DNA of 64,000 nt from Amoebidium appalachense (taxonomy: Eukaryota; Ichthyosporea). Below, one piece after another: positions 41,009-59,748 of this stretch. A program made the position numbers and the translations under genes. Numbering within the stretch: the first letter of the stretch is position 1; each line of letters starts with the position of its first letter. The notes under the pieces are model-generated. The model ran no database searches and had not been told where the DNA came from. It saw only the letters and a program-made list of their open reading frames with translations. The stretch covers positions 8,618,001-8,682,000 of the forward strand of contig CAVNZM010000007.1 of the NCBI GenBank assembly GCA_963693365.1. Direction: 5' to 3'.

Positions 41009-41815
41009 TTGAAATCTTTCAAGTGTCGTGAACAACTCCGATTGCCCTCCCTTTATTGTGTTGGTCGTGTTTTACATGACACCTCTGTGCACTCTGCTCC
41101 CTTAGACCCGTACAAAACAACATTTACCCGCACGCGCGGGGTACTTCAAGGGTCCCTGCTAAGCCCCCTTCTTTTCAACCTGTATATTGATGATTTAGCA
41201 GACGCTCTTTCTGCGGCACAAATTGACGGGGGGTTGCCATCCCAGGCTCCCCCCGCCCTCTTTTTTGCCGACGATATTGTGCTTATGTCATCCGATCCTA
41301 TCGAACTACGGCGATATATTCGTGTGGTTGAACATTGGTGCCAGCACAACGATATGAAGGTTAACGTCAAAAAGTGTGCCCTTTTATCAAAATCGATACC
41401 GGCATGGGACGACGTTTGTATATTCGGCAGTCCCCTCCCTCGCCCGATCGAATATAATATTTGGGGGTTCCGGTGGATCATGAGTGGGGCATATGTTTCA
41501 AACGGATGGTCGACCGTCGGGTGGAGAGTGCAGGCAGGTGTCTTCGTTCATTTAGGGATGTGTATCTTGCTTTCAAATCTTTCTACTACTGTACACTTAC
41601 ACAACCGTCTTAGTATATTCAGTTTCGCACCTTTATTCGCCCTTTGTCTGAGTACGGGTTGCCTTTATTAGCTATGGCACCCCCTGATACCGTTGCAAAT
41701 GTTCTCCAATCACTAATGACTTCCACTACACAACTTGTTGTACGTTTCTTACTGGCCTTTCCACACCTATTTCTAGACGCCTTTTCGATTCTTTATATAT
41801 GGCGAATTCGAAGCT
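41009..41815 (+). pseudogene. Broken non-LTR (LINE) reverse transcriptase fragment
   Basis: The open frame 41009-41671 carries reverse-transcriptase blocks GVLQGSLLSPLLFNLYIDDL and FFADDIVLMS (the catalytic FADD) and then VEHWCQHNDMKVNVKKCALL, as in non-LTR elements. After about residue 150 the sense shifts to another frame (a YLGF-type thumb motif is recognisable near 41455), so a frameshift is likely. The endonuclease, the N-terminal palm motifs and the poly-A end are absent. The fragment is a relic. Confidence 0.8.
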
Positions 41816-43076
41816 GACGCTCGACGGGCTGTTACTAGTATGCGCAGCGACCCGGCCATGATCGGTGTGATCATTACACCCCTGGCAGACGCGTGCGTGC
41901 GCACACCACGTGTACGTTCAGCCCAACAAACCGGGTCCAGCCAGCAGTAGTGGAACTGTCGTTTCCATTTCACGTACATGATGATATGATAAATATTGCC
42001 AATGGCATATGCATGGATGAAGATGATGATATCATTGTGATGCATATATGATCGATCCGGATATCGATGATGTAGGTACCGGGTCCGCCATACGTATACC
42101 AGATGTTGCAATTCAGCAATGTTTATCATTGCAAACGAGCTCGAGCCAAAATACATCTCTTGTATGTGTATATGTCTTCCCCACGAGGGCGGTGCCCTAC
42201 GTAGACACGATGAAAGGGTTCGCATGGTAATGCCATTTTCCCTGGGCCCACCCGGGGTGCGGAAGCCGCGTCAGTGATTGCATGACTGAATTCAAGTCTA
42301 TTGTAAGGCTCTGTGCGTTGTGACAGCCGCGCGGCCCTCGACGTCGGGTCATGTTCCGGCCGGTGAAATGATGTATGAAAACCTGAGGAGGGCATGCGCA
42401 GTCTTTCTGCGCATATAAACGTACGGTCACTACTCCAGCTGGAATACACGAACAATTTGCAATGCTTCCGCTGCACGCGCGTAGCAGCGAGATCGAGATC
42501 TAATCTATTCAAACAGTGACGTTTGATTGGCAAATTAGATAAAAATGTGGTCCCCCCAACCTCAGACACTGGATCCTTCATGGTGAATTTTTCGTAAGAA
42601 CCATATTTGGAAATTGATAATTTGGGAATCTATTACTAATAAAGGGGGGGAATGTGCTAATAATGCTGCTGACAACAGTTCACTGAACAGCACTTCCGTG
42701 CCATTGATAAATTTATATATGCTATAAGAGATGCTGTGAAAATACTTGCATGGAGAACGCTAGTAACGAGACAACTAAGGGTATTTACCACGCTGAGCCG
42801 CTGAGATCATGATCATCATGGCTCATATTCTTGATGGGGTTTATGCACTTTGCTGCGGGCTCGTCAGGGCCCGGGCCCGGCCGGCCAGCCTCACTTGACG
42901 GCCTACTGCGTTTTCCAGCGCAGCCAATCAAATGCAGCTAGTGACTTACGTACACTGTATGCAATAAAACAACCCTAGTATAAATTATGGATAAGCAGAA
43001 GCTAGCATTGGTAGCTCCGAGAGAAAGTTAAGACACCGTATCACAATATCATACTGTGCAGCATTAATAAGGTGAT
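41816..43076. other. AT-richer intergenic sequence with no gene seen
   Basis: No ORF with recognisable content. Homopolymers and microsatellites are nearly absent here, unlike the rest of the window, so it may be older transposon-derived DNA. A minus-strand open frame at 42126-42581 has no domain I recognise. Confidence 0.4.
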
Positions 43077-43358
43077 TTACACGGTCATTTTATAACGGAT
43101 ATACTGGGGGAAAGAAGTAGAAAACAGAATAAAGCCGCCCATAACCTCCGGTTCTACCACATTAGCTAACAGGTCACACTTATTGATAGATATGCATCCG
43201 CGAGTAAACCGCCCCCCACACATATTACACATACGAGCAGGAGACACCAAAAACCGATTACAACGCCAAGACATAATCATCTTTGCATATTTATACGACA
43301 CAACATCATGAATAAACGAATCTATATAGGAGCGAGATTGTCTAACCGTATCCGCCAT
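43077..43358 (-). pseudogene. Cys-rich ORF resembling a LINE C-terminus (weak)
   Basis: The ATG at 43358 opens 93 codons with MSWRCNRFLVSPARMCNMCG and GRFTRGCISINKC. The spacing C-x2-C...C...C resembles the C-terminal Cys/His-rich region of non-LTR retrotransposon ORF2, but the usual His is Cys here. A second open frame upstream (43322-43735) could be the frameshifted continuation. It is on the opposite strand from the reverse transcriptase relic. A small host gene cannot be excluded. Confidence 0.3.
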
Positions 43359-43744
43359 ATATATAGGCTACTAGTGGTTGGTGTTTTTGCTGACCTAACA
43401 CTGGGAGGCCAAGACTCGACACGTAAAGTAAAAAGGTATCTATCAGCCATAGACTTGTAACTATTCATAGTCACACTATGGTCCAGCCGTACCTCCTGTG
43501 GAGTCGCCAGCCACTCCGCATACCGCTCGACCATGGGCAGAGACGATGTGGAATTCTTAAGGGAAGAGGTAGAGGGGCGAGTCCGGCGGGGATGCGTGTA
43601 GCCGGAAGAGTGGATGGGTCGGGGCAATGGCGGATAGGCGGGGGATGTGCTCGTGAAACTTAAGGGCCAATTCGTGTATGTGTTGTGATGGTGGTGTGAG
43701 TGCGTATAATATGCATGTGGCCGCCAGCTGCACATGTATCTACA

Positions 43745-43779
<35 letters not shown>

Positions 43780-44111
43780 CGAGACTATGAAAACGGTGGT
43801 GCACGCCTGCGGAGTGGGACCAGATGTGCATGTACGTGTGCCTGTTGTGTATGACACAGCTGTAAGTGCTGTCAGGCATGGCCAGCCGCACATCCACCGG
43901 TATCGTGATGGCAGTGAGGCTAATCGTGAGATCTTGTTGAGGTGGAGGGCACTTAGGCACCGGACACCCGGACGGACCGCCACCGGTCACCCCGGCGTTA
44001 TCCGATACAATGTGAGCCAAACTTTGAAGTCAAGCACTACATAATAATGTTAAAACAGATTTATTAATTTATACAGACACTATGTAGCAGTTCTAGCGTT
44101 CCTGCGTGAAG

Positions 44112-44148
<37 letters not shown>

Positions 44149-45168
44149 TTGAGACATTCACATGCTAGCAAGCCGTAAACGTTTGATGATTGGTCAACAC
44201 GTATTGGCTGTGAGAATTCAATGCCGATTGGTGGATTACCCTTACTCATGGTGAGCCACGGCAACTCTTGCATCTTTTCACGGGTGAGTGTGATTGGCTG
44301 TCCAGTCTCCGCCACAAGGAAACGTGTGAAGATTCCACAGCGCTTTTACTAAATTGGATCTAAAGTGCGAAGCTGAAGTTTGAGCTTTCAATATCTCCCA
44401 TAGCCTCTAGTGTTATACTTCACATAATCGGCAAGTTTGTGTGTTTTTCTCAAGTCAATAAGCAAGTTCAACTTCCTGAACGATGCCTTTTTGATGAGGC
44501 GGCTGGCCGCAATTTATTGGCAGACTCGGAGAGGAATGGAATGCTACTTCATCCATTGGTTGTGTATCACGTAGGGTTATATTTAGGTGGCTCCTTCCGG
44601 TGGCTATATAAAGGGTTCCCGGCTGGACTTTTTAGAGGAAGCCGCAAGGGTTGTGATCGGTTGTGTGATCACTCCGGACCTCGTGTTTCGTTACCTCTCT
44701 AGTTTACGCACTACGCGGTTTGTTGTATTTGCTTTTTTTTTTTTTTTTTTAATCATTTAAAGGCATTTTTCACGTGATTATTTTTCACGTTATTTTTGTA
44801 TCTATTGTCTTTCGAATCCCAACAATTAAAATCGACTCTGCCCCTCGCCCCTGTTAACGTACGGCTCGAATTGTGCCCTGCAAAAAAAAAAAAGGAGGTG
44901 CACGTACATATCACACATATACATTCTCGTAGCACGTGCCACGTCCAAGAGACTTGTGTATGTGTAGACAGATGAATAATAGTTTAAGTTCCAACTATGC
45001 ATGGTATAGAACGGGAACGTGGTGAACACAGTTTTACTTTCAATGAACTTCTTGGCGAGCGAAGGTGAACCATCTGTCCTTGGAAGCTAGGCATGAGGGT
45101 GATTTTTGTGCTCACTACTTGCCAGCTCTGTTTTCATTGCAAAGCTATCGCTTGCTCCATATTACACG
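43745..45168. other. Region with isolated open segments, no gene resolved
   Basis: Both strands are open at 43776-44040 and I cannot choose between them. On the minus strand, 44240-44330 reads as an exon-like segment (FTRFLVAETGQPITLTREKM) ending in the donor GTAAGG, without a convincing acceptor. A T17 run lies at 44734-44750 and an A40 run at 44108-44146. The promoter of the C2H2 gene should lie at the right end. Confidence 0.35.
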
Positions 45169-46302
45169 ATGCATTTGAAAGAGACAACCCACCAAGCTTC
45201 TCCTTGGAGGATTCGGATGTTTCAACAAAGCGACCCCGCAATCAAACACTTTCCCGCATACGACCCTTCCATAGCAACCCCGCCACAAACACCACCACCA
45301 AAAATGGACCGTGCAAATTCTGCTGCCAAGGGTGCTTTGTCGAATTTATCAACAAGCCAAACCAACTATGAAAGACTGCATCGCTCCTACTCCATCGGCA
45401 GCTGTGCGTCTATGGCTGAATCCAGTCAAGGCCCAGCCACCCCGCCGCTCTCGCCAGCACCTGAACAGAGTTTCTGTTCTCTTAGACGGCCTGAATCATG
45501 CTCGAATATCACCGATGCACTTTCTGGGAGCCTGGCTTTTACTCAGAGGACAATGAGCCCAGGCCCCGCAAAAATAAGCGGGGTCCGGCCCGGTAGCATG
45601 CCCTACCAGAACCACAGATTCCCCAAACCCACACGTAGTGTTTCTGTTACCAGCGTGAACGATACCGGTGACGTGGATGAGGATTATCTCAACACTTTAG
45701 CCGATTCCTCTTCATCGTTTTCCGTCAGCGACTTTGGCACCTGTCCATCGTGCTCCAGACGGCGGGGGGACGGCATCCAGGTCGACCGCACATACAGCGC
45801 ATGCACTTGCCGCACAGACACACACACGCGCTTTTCCTCGCCGCCCTTGTCGATGCCCCGTACACAGAGCGCGCCATCTCTCGCCATCCCGAACATTTCC
45901 ACCAAGTTTTCCATTTGCCCCAAACCAAAACGCAAGCCGCCTCGCCGAGACCTACCCAAAGCTTTTCTGTGCCCGGTCGTTGGGTGCACACGCGCGTATG
46001 CCTTGGACAATTCTCTGAGGCAACACATCCGCCATTTTCACGGCTTGCACTGTAACGGCAGCCGGCGGATGGAATTTGTGGACTGTGCGTTTTTGTGGGA
46101 TTTATGCATGAAAACAGATGCACCCCCTGCGTGGTGTAAGGATGATTTGGCGCGAATCAAAATGGAGCTGATGTCTTTGGTTGAGGACGGCAATTGCAAC
46201 GGTGCACGTGGGTGCGAGAACAACACAAAACCACCGAGTGGTTTTGGCAACGATGTGAGCAGCGATGATCTTATGACCGATTCCACCGCCAAGATAGAAT
46301 AA
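45169..46302 (+). CDS. Single C2H2 zinc-finger protein, apparently intronless
   Basis: One uninterrupted frame runs from the ATG at 45169 to TAA at 46302, 377 residues. The frame stays open for 21 codons upstream without another ATG. Residues 1-260 are Ser/Pro/Thr-rich and disordered (TPPQTPPPKMDR, PATPPLSPAPEQS, CPSCSRRRGDG). A single finger, FLCPVVGCTRAYALDNSLRQ followed by HIRHFH, has spacing C-x4-C-x12-H-x4-H. It is followed by a short Cys/Trp-containing C-terminal region (FVDCAFLWDLCMKTDAPPAW) and a Ser/Asp-rich end. Nuclear location and nucleic-acid binding are likely for a C2H2 protein. A single finger usually does not suffice for sequence-specific DNA binding, so an RNA- or protein-binding role is possible. 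The absence of introns, in a window where other genes have many, suggests a retrocopy or a naturally intronless gene. Confidence 0.75.
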   Translation: MHLKETTHQASPWRIRMFQQSDPAIKHFPAYDPSIATPPQTPPPKMDRANSAAKGALSNLSTSQTNYERLHRSYSIGSCASMAESSQGPATPPLSPAPEQSFCSLRRPESCSNITDALSGSLAFTQRTMSPGPAKISGVRPGSMPYQNHRFPKPTRSVSVTSVNDTGDVDEDYLNTLADSSSSFSVSDFGTCPSCSRRRGDGIQVDRTYSACTCRTDTHTRFSSPPLSMPRTQSAPSLAIPNISTKFSICPKPKRKPPRRDLPKAFLCPVVGCTRAYALDNSLRQHIRHFHGLHCNGSRRMEFVDCAFLWDLCMKTDAPPAWCKDDLARIKMELMSLVEDGNCNGARGCENNTKPPSGFGNDVSSDDLMTDSTAKIE

Positions 46303-47036
46303 TGAAGATCGTGTTTCGGATAGCAGATGATAAACTGTTTACAGTAGTCTGTATTTTAATATATTTCGATAAGTTTGAAGTACGCAGTATTTGCGAACCG
46401 TTGTTACAAACACGTTTATAAAAGAAACGTTTACAGAGATATATTGAAATAGAAATCATTCTTTCGATGTCTTGAATGTGGAGGGCTGCAGTGATTGCGC
46501 CGCGGGCCTAGATGCTTGCTTTAGTACTACATAAAAAGCAGTGCTGGTGAGACATGTTATTGAACCAACGAACTAGCTGGAAAGTTATCAGACACCAGTG
46601 TTTGGCGCCTCTGTGAGGTGGCCGTGATAAATGCGGAATGCACTCATGTGCTATGGTCTGGAGTATACTTCCCTGATATGTTATTCAAGAATGTATGTTG
46701 TTTCATGAATAAACGACACAACTGTCGTATTGACAGCCTAACAAGAACCATTCGGGCCATGTCCAATCTGTGAACCAGGGTGTATACAGGGGGCACATGT
46801 TCAACTACCGAATAAGAGCCTGGTACGTCACCAGTGCATTGTACGTATACCGTACATTGTATATGGTAAGCATCATTCAATTGGCAACGTTACCCAATAC
46901 ATTCACCCACCATGCTGTAACGCTGCACACGCACGCACACACAAACGATCGCACGCACACACGCACACACACACGCACGCACGTATACACGCGCGCGCAC
47001 GCACACACATAAACACACACACACACACACACACGT

Positions 47037-47085
<49 letters not shown>

Positions 47086-47640
47086 TGCACACACACTCTC
47101 ACACACGCATTCAAGCTCACCGTGTGCGTGCACGCATGCACTCACCGTATTCGATCACACACACACACGATCTCACACACACAAACGACAAGCTCGCTGA
47201 AACATAACAAAGTAGTCGACACCCTGCACAGGCACCAACACACATAAATCACCGCATCCTGTGGGGAAGAAACGGTCTCATTCACTCAGGCACGTGCACC
47301 TGGCGAACCGGCCCAGCCAATATTCATACACCGAGCCATGAGTCCACACGACTATTTTTTATTTTTGTATTTTTTTTTTTTTTTTTTTTTTGGGGGTGGG
47401 GGGGGGGGGGGGGGGGGGGGGGGGATGGGATTGCTCAAATGCATTGCCAAGCACGTAACACCATACATATACTACTCACGACGGACGACACAATGCATGT
47501 TTTGCAAAAAAAAAGAGCACACATGTGCACAACTTCACATCCATATCATGTATAGCTACCCTCGGCGGCGGCGAAGTTGCACTTTAAAAAATTGGGTTAT
47601 TGATATTTGGTCAGATAAGAGAGGGAGGAGGAAGGGGTTT

Positions 47641-47681
<41 letters not shown>

Positions 47682-47726
47682 AGTCATCCAACGTACTTGA
47701 GGTCACTCGACACATACACAGCAACC
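46303..47726. other. Intergenic region with CA/GC-type microsatellites
   Basis: 3' flank of the C2H2 gene, then ACAC/ACGC repeats at 46925-47110, a T20/G35 junction at 47371-47424 and a G37 tract at 47643-47679. No gene seen. Confidence 0.6.
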
Positions 47727-53870
<6,144 letters not shown>

Positions 53871-54830
53871 CCCGGGGTCCCTCCCCCCCTTCTTTTTCCA
53901 CACAAGGCCTGGACATGGCCATATTGCATTGTCATGGTGACATTGGAATGAACATCACTAGCAAATGAGACACCAACATGCATTCCAGCAGTACGAATTT
54001 GTTGCTCACATACATGCACTAGGTCACCGTGCCAAGTGTCCATGCATATGCGCACACGGCTCCGGTGTGCATGACATCCCTGCGAGGCCTCACTCACGGA
54101 TATCATACCCAATACCATCCTCTCCCTCCTCACACCTCCCCCGAGCTCCAAGCTCCTCATCGTCCTCCGGCCGCGGAACCTCGCCCCCTCAAACCATTCT
54201 CCCCAGGAACTCCATCATTAGATCGCCCCTCCCATCCCCCCCCTCCACCCCCTCCCCTCCCCTCCTCCTCCCTGGGGCAGCTCCCCTGCCGCCCTCCACC
54301 TACCTAGGCCTTCTCCCCGGTCACCTCAGATCTCCCCTCCCCCCTTCCCCCCCTCCTCTCTCTCCCCGCCCCCGGCCTTTCATTTCTTTAAAAAACGTTT
54401 AAAAAAGTTTCGGTATGCACATTGTGTGCAGTCAACACGTACGCACACCAGTGATTCTTTGGTACCCCTGCCAGCCTCTCCGAGTCCTCCAACCCCAACA
54501 CCGTGCACATAAGACATCATTCCCCACTGATATCCCGTTTTGTTCACGTGTGAGACCCCTTGCAATTGGGGTTCCTCCGTCGGATCCAGAGGAACCGTAC
54601 TTGAAGGCTTGTTGGGGTGCTACAGTAGTGGTGCAGTCAACTAGAAGGCAGTACACTAATAAGAACTTGAAACTACCGGTGCGTACATAGCCCACGATTT
54701 TGCCCCAGTCTCGCTCAGAGCCCCCCCCCTCCCCCCCCACCCCCTCTCTCCCCCCTCCCCCCCCCCCCCCCCCCCCCACCGCCACCCCCTTTTCTCCCGT
54801 CTCATTCCACCCACACACATGCACAAACAT

Positions 54831-54878
<48 letters not shown>

Positions 54879-55526
54879 GTGCACACATAAAACACGTGAC
54901 CTTATTCGCACCTCACGATCGCACATGCTTGCACTTACAACACGCCTATGACAGGACCTGTGGCCAAATGGTCGACTTAAACTAAGAAAATTGAACCTAT
55001 GGAACCTTCTTGGACCACTGCCAGCATTCTCGAACATCTTTTTGCTTTTTATTTGTATTGCAAGAGACTGTTTTTCTTTTCTATATACATTACATTATTC
55101 ATCTAGACTAAGTGCACGGCACATCTTGTGTTTAATACATCTTAACTGCACAGAATCTCTTGATCTTCTTTTACAACTACATGATACACTGTAGAGTACA
55201 CACTTGCTACAGGAACCCACAGGTTCATTATTGCTAAATATCATACAGCCCACGAACTCTCAAAGTACACGTGTGTTAGTAACCATTCGACGGTTTATAT
55301 GCACATGGGCTATATACATTTTCACACTAATATTAGTATAAATGTGGCCTGGTTTGCCATTGACTATGTTAGATGTGTTCACCTCATATTCACTGTGTGC
55401 GAGAAAAATACATGATATTGGCACGACATTGGCATACTATACTACAAACCCTGATAACTCTCGTACGGGTTTACACGCTGGAGGCGCAAGAACAGGGAAC
55501 AGTCTTCGTGCTCGGGTAGACATCGC

Positions 55527-55593
<67 letters not shown>

Positions 55594-55675
55594 CGTGGAT
55601 ATGGGGGCGGGCAAGGGAATGGAGAGGAGGGGAAAAGAGTGGGGCAGGGGGGCAGGTTTGAGGAGGAGGAGGTGG

Positions 55676-55721
<46 letters not shown>

Positions 55722-56225
55722 GTTAGTACAAGGTAAAGAAGCACTGGAAAACTGGCACAAATATAATTGATGAATGTTACGCGTAAAAGTAGCCCAAGCC
55801 CTGGCATCCTCTTGTGTTATACCTAGTGCCCTAGTCCCCCTCCTCCCTCTCCCCCCTCCGCTTCCCCCCCCCCTCCCCCTCCCCCCCCTCCCCCCCCCCC
55901 CCCCCCCCCCCCCAACCCCAACCCCTTTTTTTCTCCTCTTCCTATCTCCCAGGCAACGTAAACCCCTTTCTATCATATATCATGCTAATGCAGTAAACAT
56001 ACAAATACTCAGCACTATACAGCAAACCCCTTCCCCCCCCCCCCCTTCCCCCAGCCGCCCCTGCCCTTCTCCCCCCCCCCCCCCCCCCACCAAGAAAAAA
56101 AAATTAAATAAAACCAAATAATAATAATAATAATAATAAAGCAGAACCGGCAGTATACATCGTGTCTGCCTGTCGTAAGTGCTTATATGAGCATGTACGT
56201 GCACAAGACAAGGTCACATCCCGAG
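53871..56225. other. Intergenic sequence, no gene resolved
   Basis: The stretch contains C-rich segments (54235-54380, 54720-54780), CA/TG arrays (54836-54872, 55531-55591), a G40 tract (55678-55718) and (TAA)n at 56126-56140. Open frames in all frames are repeat-driven or unrecognised. Confidence 0.45.
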
Positions 56226-57103
56226 TCAAACACCAAAATGCTGCATGACATCACTTAGGAATGTGGAAGCTGAAGAGAAAGTAAGGCTGGCTGCAAAATA
56301 AGCATTTTGGTCAGGCTGGGTGCAAATTAAGCATTGGTCAAGCGGAACATTGATCCTTACCTCAGCCCCGGTAGGCGGAGTGGCTCTGGGCACCAATCGG
56401 AACGTCTGATTTGAGTCGGTGCCGTCACACGGTACAGCACAAAGTGAGCCCTGGCAGGTAGTCAGGCAGATGTATGCATCTGGCTCGAAAAGGGATATAA
56501 CGGGGCCATTTGATTGGTCGGGCATTTGCCAGTGCTGGGTTATGTCGTCCACGGCGTTGCATGGTTTAGTCATGAGGGGGTAGTTTGGCATGCCACCGTA
56601 GGATAGGCAGCGCTCCCCAATCCTGCAAATTATGGTGTGCATGTATTTGTAAGTTTATGGTATAAGCTGAACACGGATTTGGCAATTTATATGGCTGGAT
56701 TATTTGCCTTTGTTATTTTTAAGAGTCTTTTGAAGAGTGCGTGCAAGTGTGGCAAGCGCTTAAGTGAACCTATAGATTGGGATGTATGCAATGTACACTG
56801 GTGATCCATATGCTCTTTGATCCTCCCCCCCTCCCCCCCCCTCCCCACCTACCCCCCTATCCCCCCCTGAAAAAAAAAAAAAAACGAAAAGAAAGAAAAA
56901 AGGAAAAAAGGAAAAAAGGATAAGTAAAAGAAAAAGAAAACAAGAAGAAAGAGAAAAAAGGAAAACATCCCCCTTTTCTCTCCCTCTCTCTCTCTCTCTC
57001 TCCCCCGAGGCTCTCTATCTCTCTCCTCCCCGCCCCCCGCTCCCCCCTCCCCCACCCCCCCAAAGCACACACACATACACACACATACACACACAAACAC
57101 ACA

Positions 57104-57160
<57 letters not shown>

Positions 57161-57161
57161 A

Positions 57162-57226
<65 letters not shown>

Positions 57227-57631
57227 CACACAACACACACACACACACATACACACACATCCTGCCCTCCTGCCCCATTCCTCCCCTCCCCTCACGAGGT
57301 CCCTCTCCCAGCACATCTTCCTAATCAAGGCGCATACCTCAAGAGGGGTGGATCAAAGAGCACATCCAAGCCATTTGATTGGTCCGTGAGAACCGCAATA
57401 CCATCGCCAGCCACGGCCACAAACTGGGCACTGGGCACTGCCTGCATCTGATTGGCCTGCACGGCACTGCACGTGCGGTTGAGGGCCAGTAGCTGCGTGC
57501 TGCAGTTGCACACACCCGTGACACGCAGCCAATCGGTGCACATACAATCTGGGAAAAAAAGGATCCACGTGAGCTTGTGTTCTTTGGCACTTATGTGTCC
57601 CCGAAAAAGGGAATGCCCGGGAGAACAGGGA

Positions 57632-57662
<31 letters not shown>

Positions 57663-57867
57663 TCTGCAGTGTGGTCAGAACGGGTGGGCTGGGGGCTGAA
57701 GCCCGAAAATAGCTCTTGATGACCTGCAATGAGGCTAAGTTCAAAAAGTTGAAATGGGTGAGGGATTGACACCAGCTATTTCCCTCCCTTACTTCCGTCT
57801 TTCTTTACTTTTCGTTTCCTTTTTCTTCTGTTGTTTCGGGTGTGTGCGTGTGTGCGTGTGTGCGTGT

Positions 57868-57898
<31 letters not shown>

Positions 57899-59436
57899 GG
57901 GGGGGGGGGTATGTGTGTGTGTGGGGGGGGGGGGGGGGAAGGGGGAGGGGTAAAAGGAGAAACAGGTGTCCATACTTGCACAAAGATAGGTCTGGCAAGG
58001 CTGGGTCTCTGTGTCCTCTCCCTCACAATAGTCCCCCCCGTTGATTGGTGCAGGGTCAGTGCACGTGCGCTTACGAGAGGCCATGCCCCATTGGCCGCTA
58101 CCACACGGCCCGTTGCACGTGGACCAATCACCCCACGATGCCCAGTTGCCATTTATGGCAATGGCGCATGAATAGGCCGTGCATTTCTCGGCCTGCAATG
58201 TGAAAAGAAATGTTCGGTCAGGGAAAAGGAATGTATTGGGAATGGTGTTCCTTGTCTCCATTGACTTGCTAAGTTGCATCTGTGGTGTCAGTTGCATGGC
58301 AGTAAACAGATCACAATAGCGGCAAAAAATCTGAAGCCAAAGAAGTGGGGAAAAAAACAAAAAAAGTGCATGTATGTTCTCCGGTAGGATTATCGTATAC
58401 CAGCCCTTTTTGCTCCTAGCCATAAAAACCCTGCAACAAAATGCGCCAGTCAATTCCCAACAAACTATCCCCAGCCTCACCTCCAAACCACTGCTCGGGC
58501 ACATAGGACCCCCCATTTGTGGAGGGGGGTTTGTGCAATTTCGCTGGCGTGATCTTGTAGCTGCCATCTCCCCACAGTCACCGGCACAACTACTCCATAG
58601 GGTCCATTCAGTCCATCCCCCGGCTACCATCCCCTCAGCCAAAATGTCGGCAGAGGCCGGACGTGGAGCTGCACCCAGTGAAATATTTTAGATCGGTGGA
58701 TTTGATTGGTTGGAAATCTTGCGTGCTTCACCCTCTTTTTTTATGTGCAACAAGAAGTTTTTGCTGAAATTTTTGCAGCAGGTTTGTGTACCAATGAGTG
58801 GGGGTTGTCTTGCCTTTCAACCGACATATGTGGTACAGATGAAGGTATAAGGGAGGGTAGCACTTAAACCAACCTCCGTATCTACCATTTTAGCGTCTGG
58901 GAGGCGAGCAGCCGAGAGCCAAATTTCTCAGATGTGGCTCACCAATCAGAAGACGATATCATATTGCCGATGTCGACATTCAATAACATACGATTTTGCG
59001 GCAAAGTTTCAAGCTAAGCGCCAAAACGGCTGCGTGATAATTGTTAACAAATGACGTCACACCTCGAACAGTTGATAGGTTCGATAACTTCACAGGCGGC
59101 AACAGGGCAATTTGGAATCCTCGATCGGATCAACCTCGATCGTGTCTAAAATGGTAGATACGGACCTTGGTTTAAGGGGGTGAATTGAAGGAAACGTTTA
59201 GGTTTTTGTGCGTGAAGCATGGTGTGAAGTTTCAAAAGGGTGTTTAGCGCATGATTTCTAACCAACCACCATACCTGCAGCCGCTTGGGCAGCAGTCATT
59301 GTGTAGCCGCTTTTGCGGAAGGCCAACTGGGCCTCAAAGAGCGACGATGGCTGTGTGTGTGTGTGTGTGTGGGTGTGTGTGTGTGTGTGGGTGTGTGTGT
59401 GTGTGTGTGTGTGTGCGTGTGTACGTGTGTGCGCGT

Positions 59437-59480
<44 letters not shown>

Positions 59481-59710
59481 GCGTGTGTGTGTGTGTGTAG
59501 TGGATTCGTTCGTGTTTGTGCTTAGTCCAAGTGTACATGGTATGTCTCAAATATTTGTTAGTTGACCTACTAGCAAAATTGAAAAGGAAAAAACAAAGCA
59601 TATGATGCTAAGACACAACCACGCTTGTGGTGGCCTGTTGGCTACGTTGGCGTTCAAGTAGACACAGGGGTGGAGAGCACTTGGGACTGGGAAGCCAAGA
59701 GGTGTGACCG

Positions 59711-59748
<38 letters not shown>

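Noticed and set aside
43776-44040. Plus- and minus-strand protein-like frames over the same DNA
   Set aside because: Both read plausibly and neither has a full pair of splice sites or a known domain, so no gene was called.
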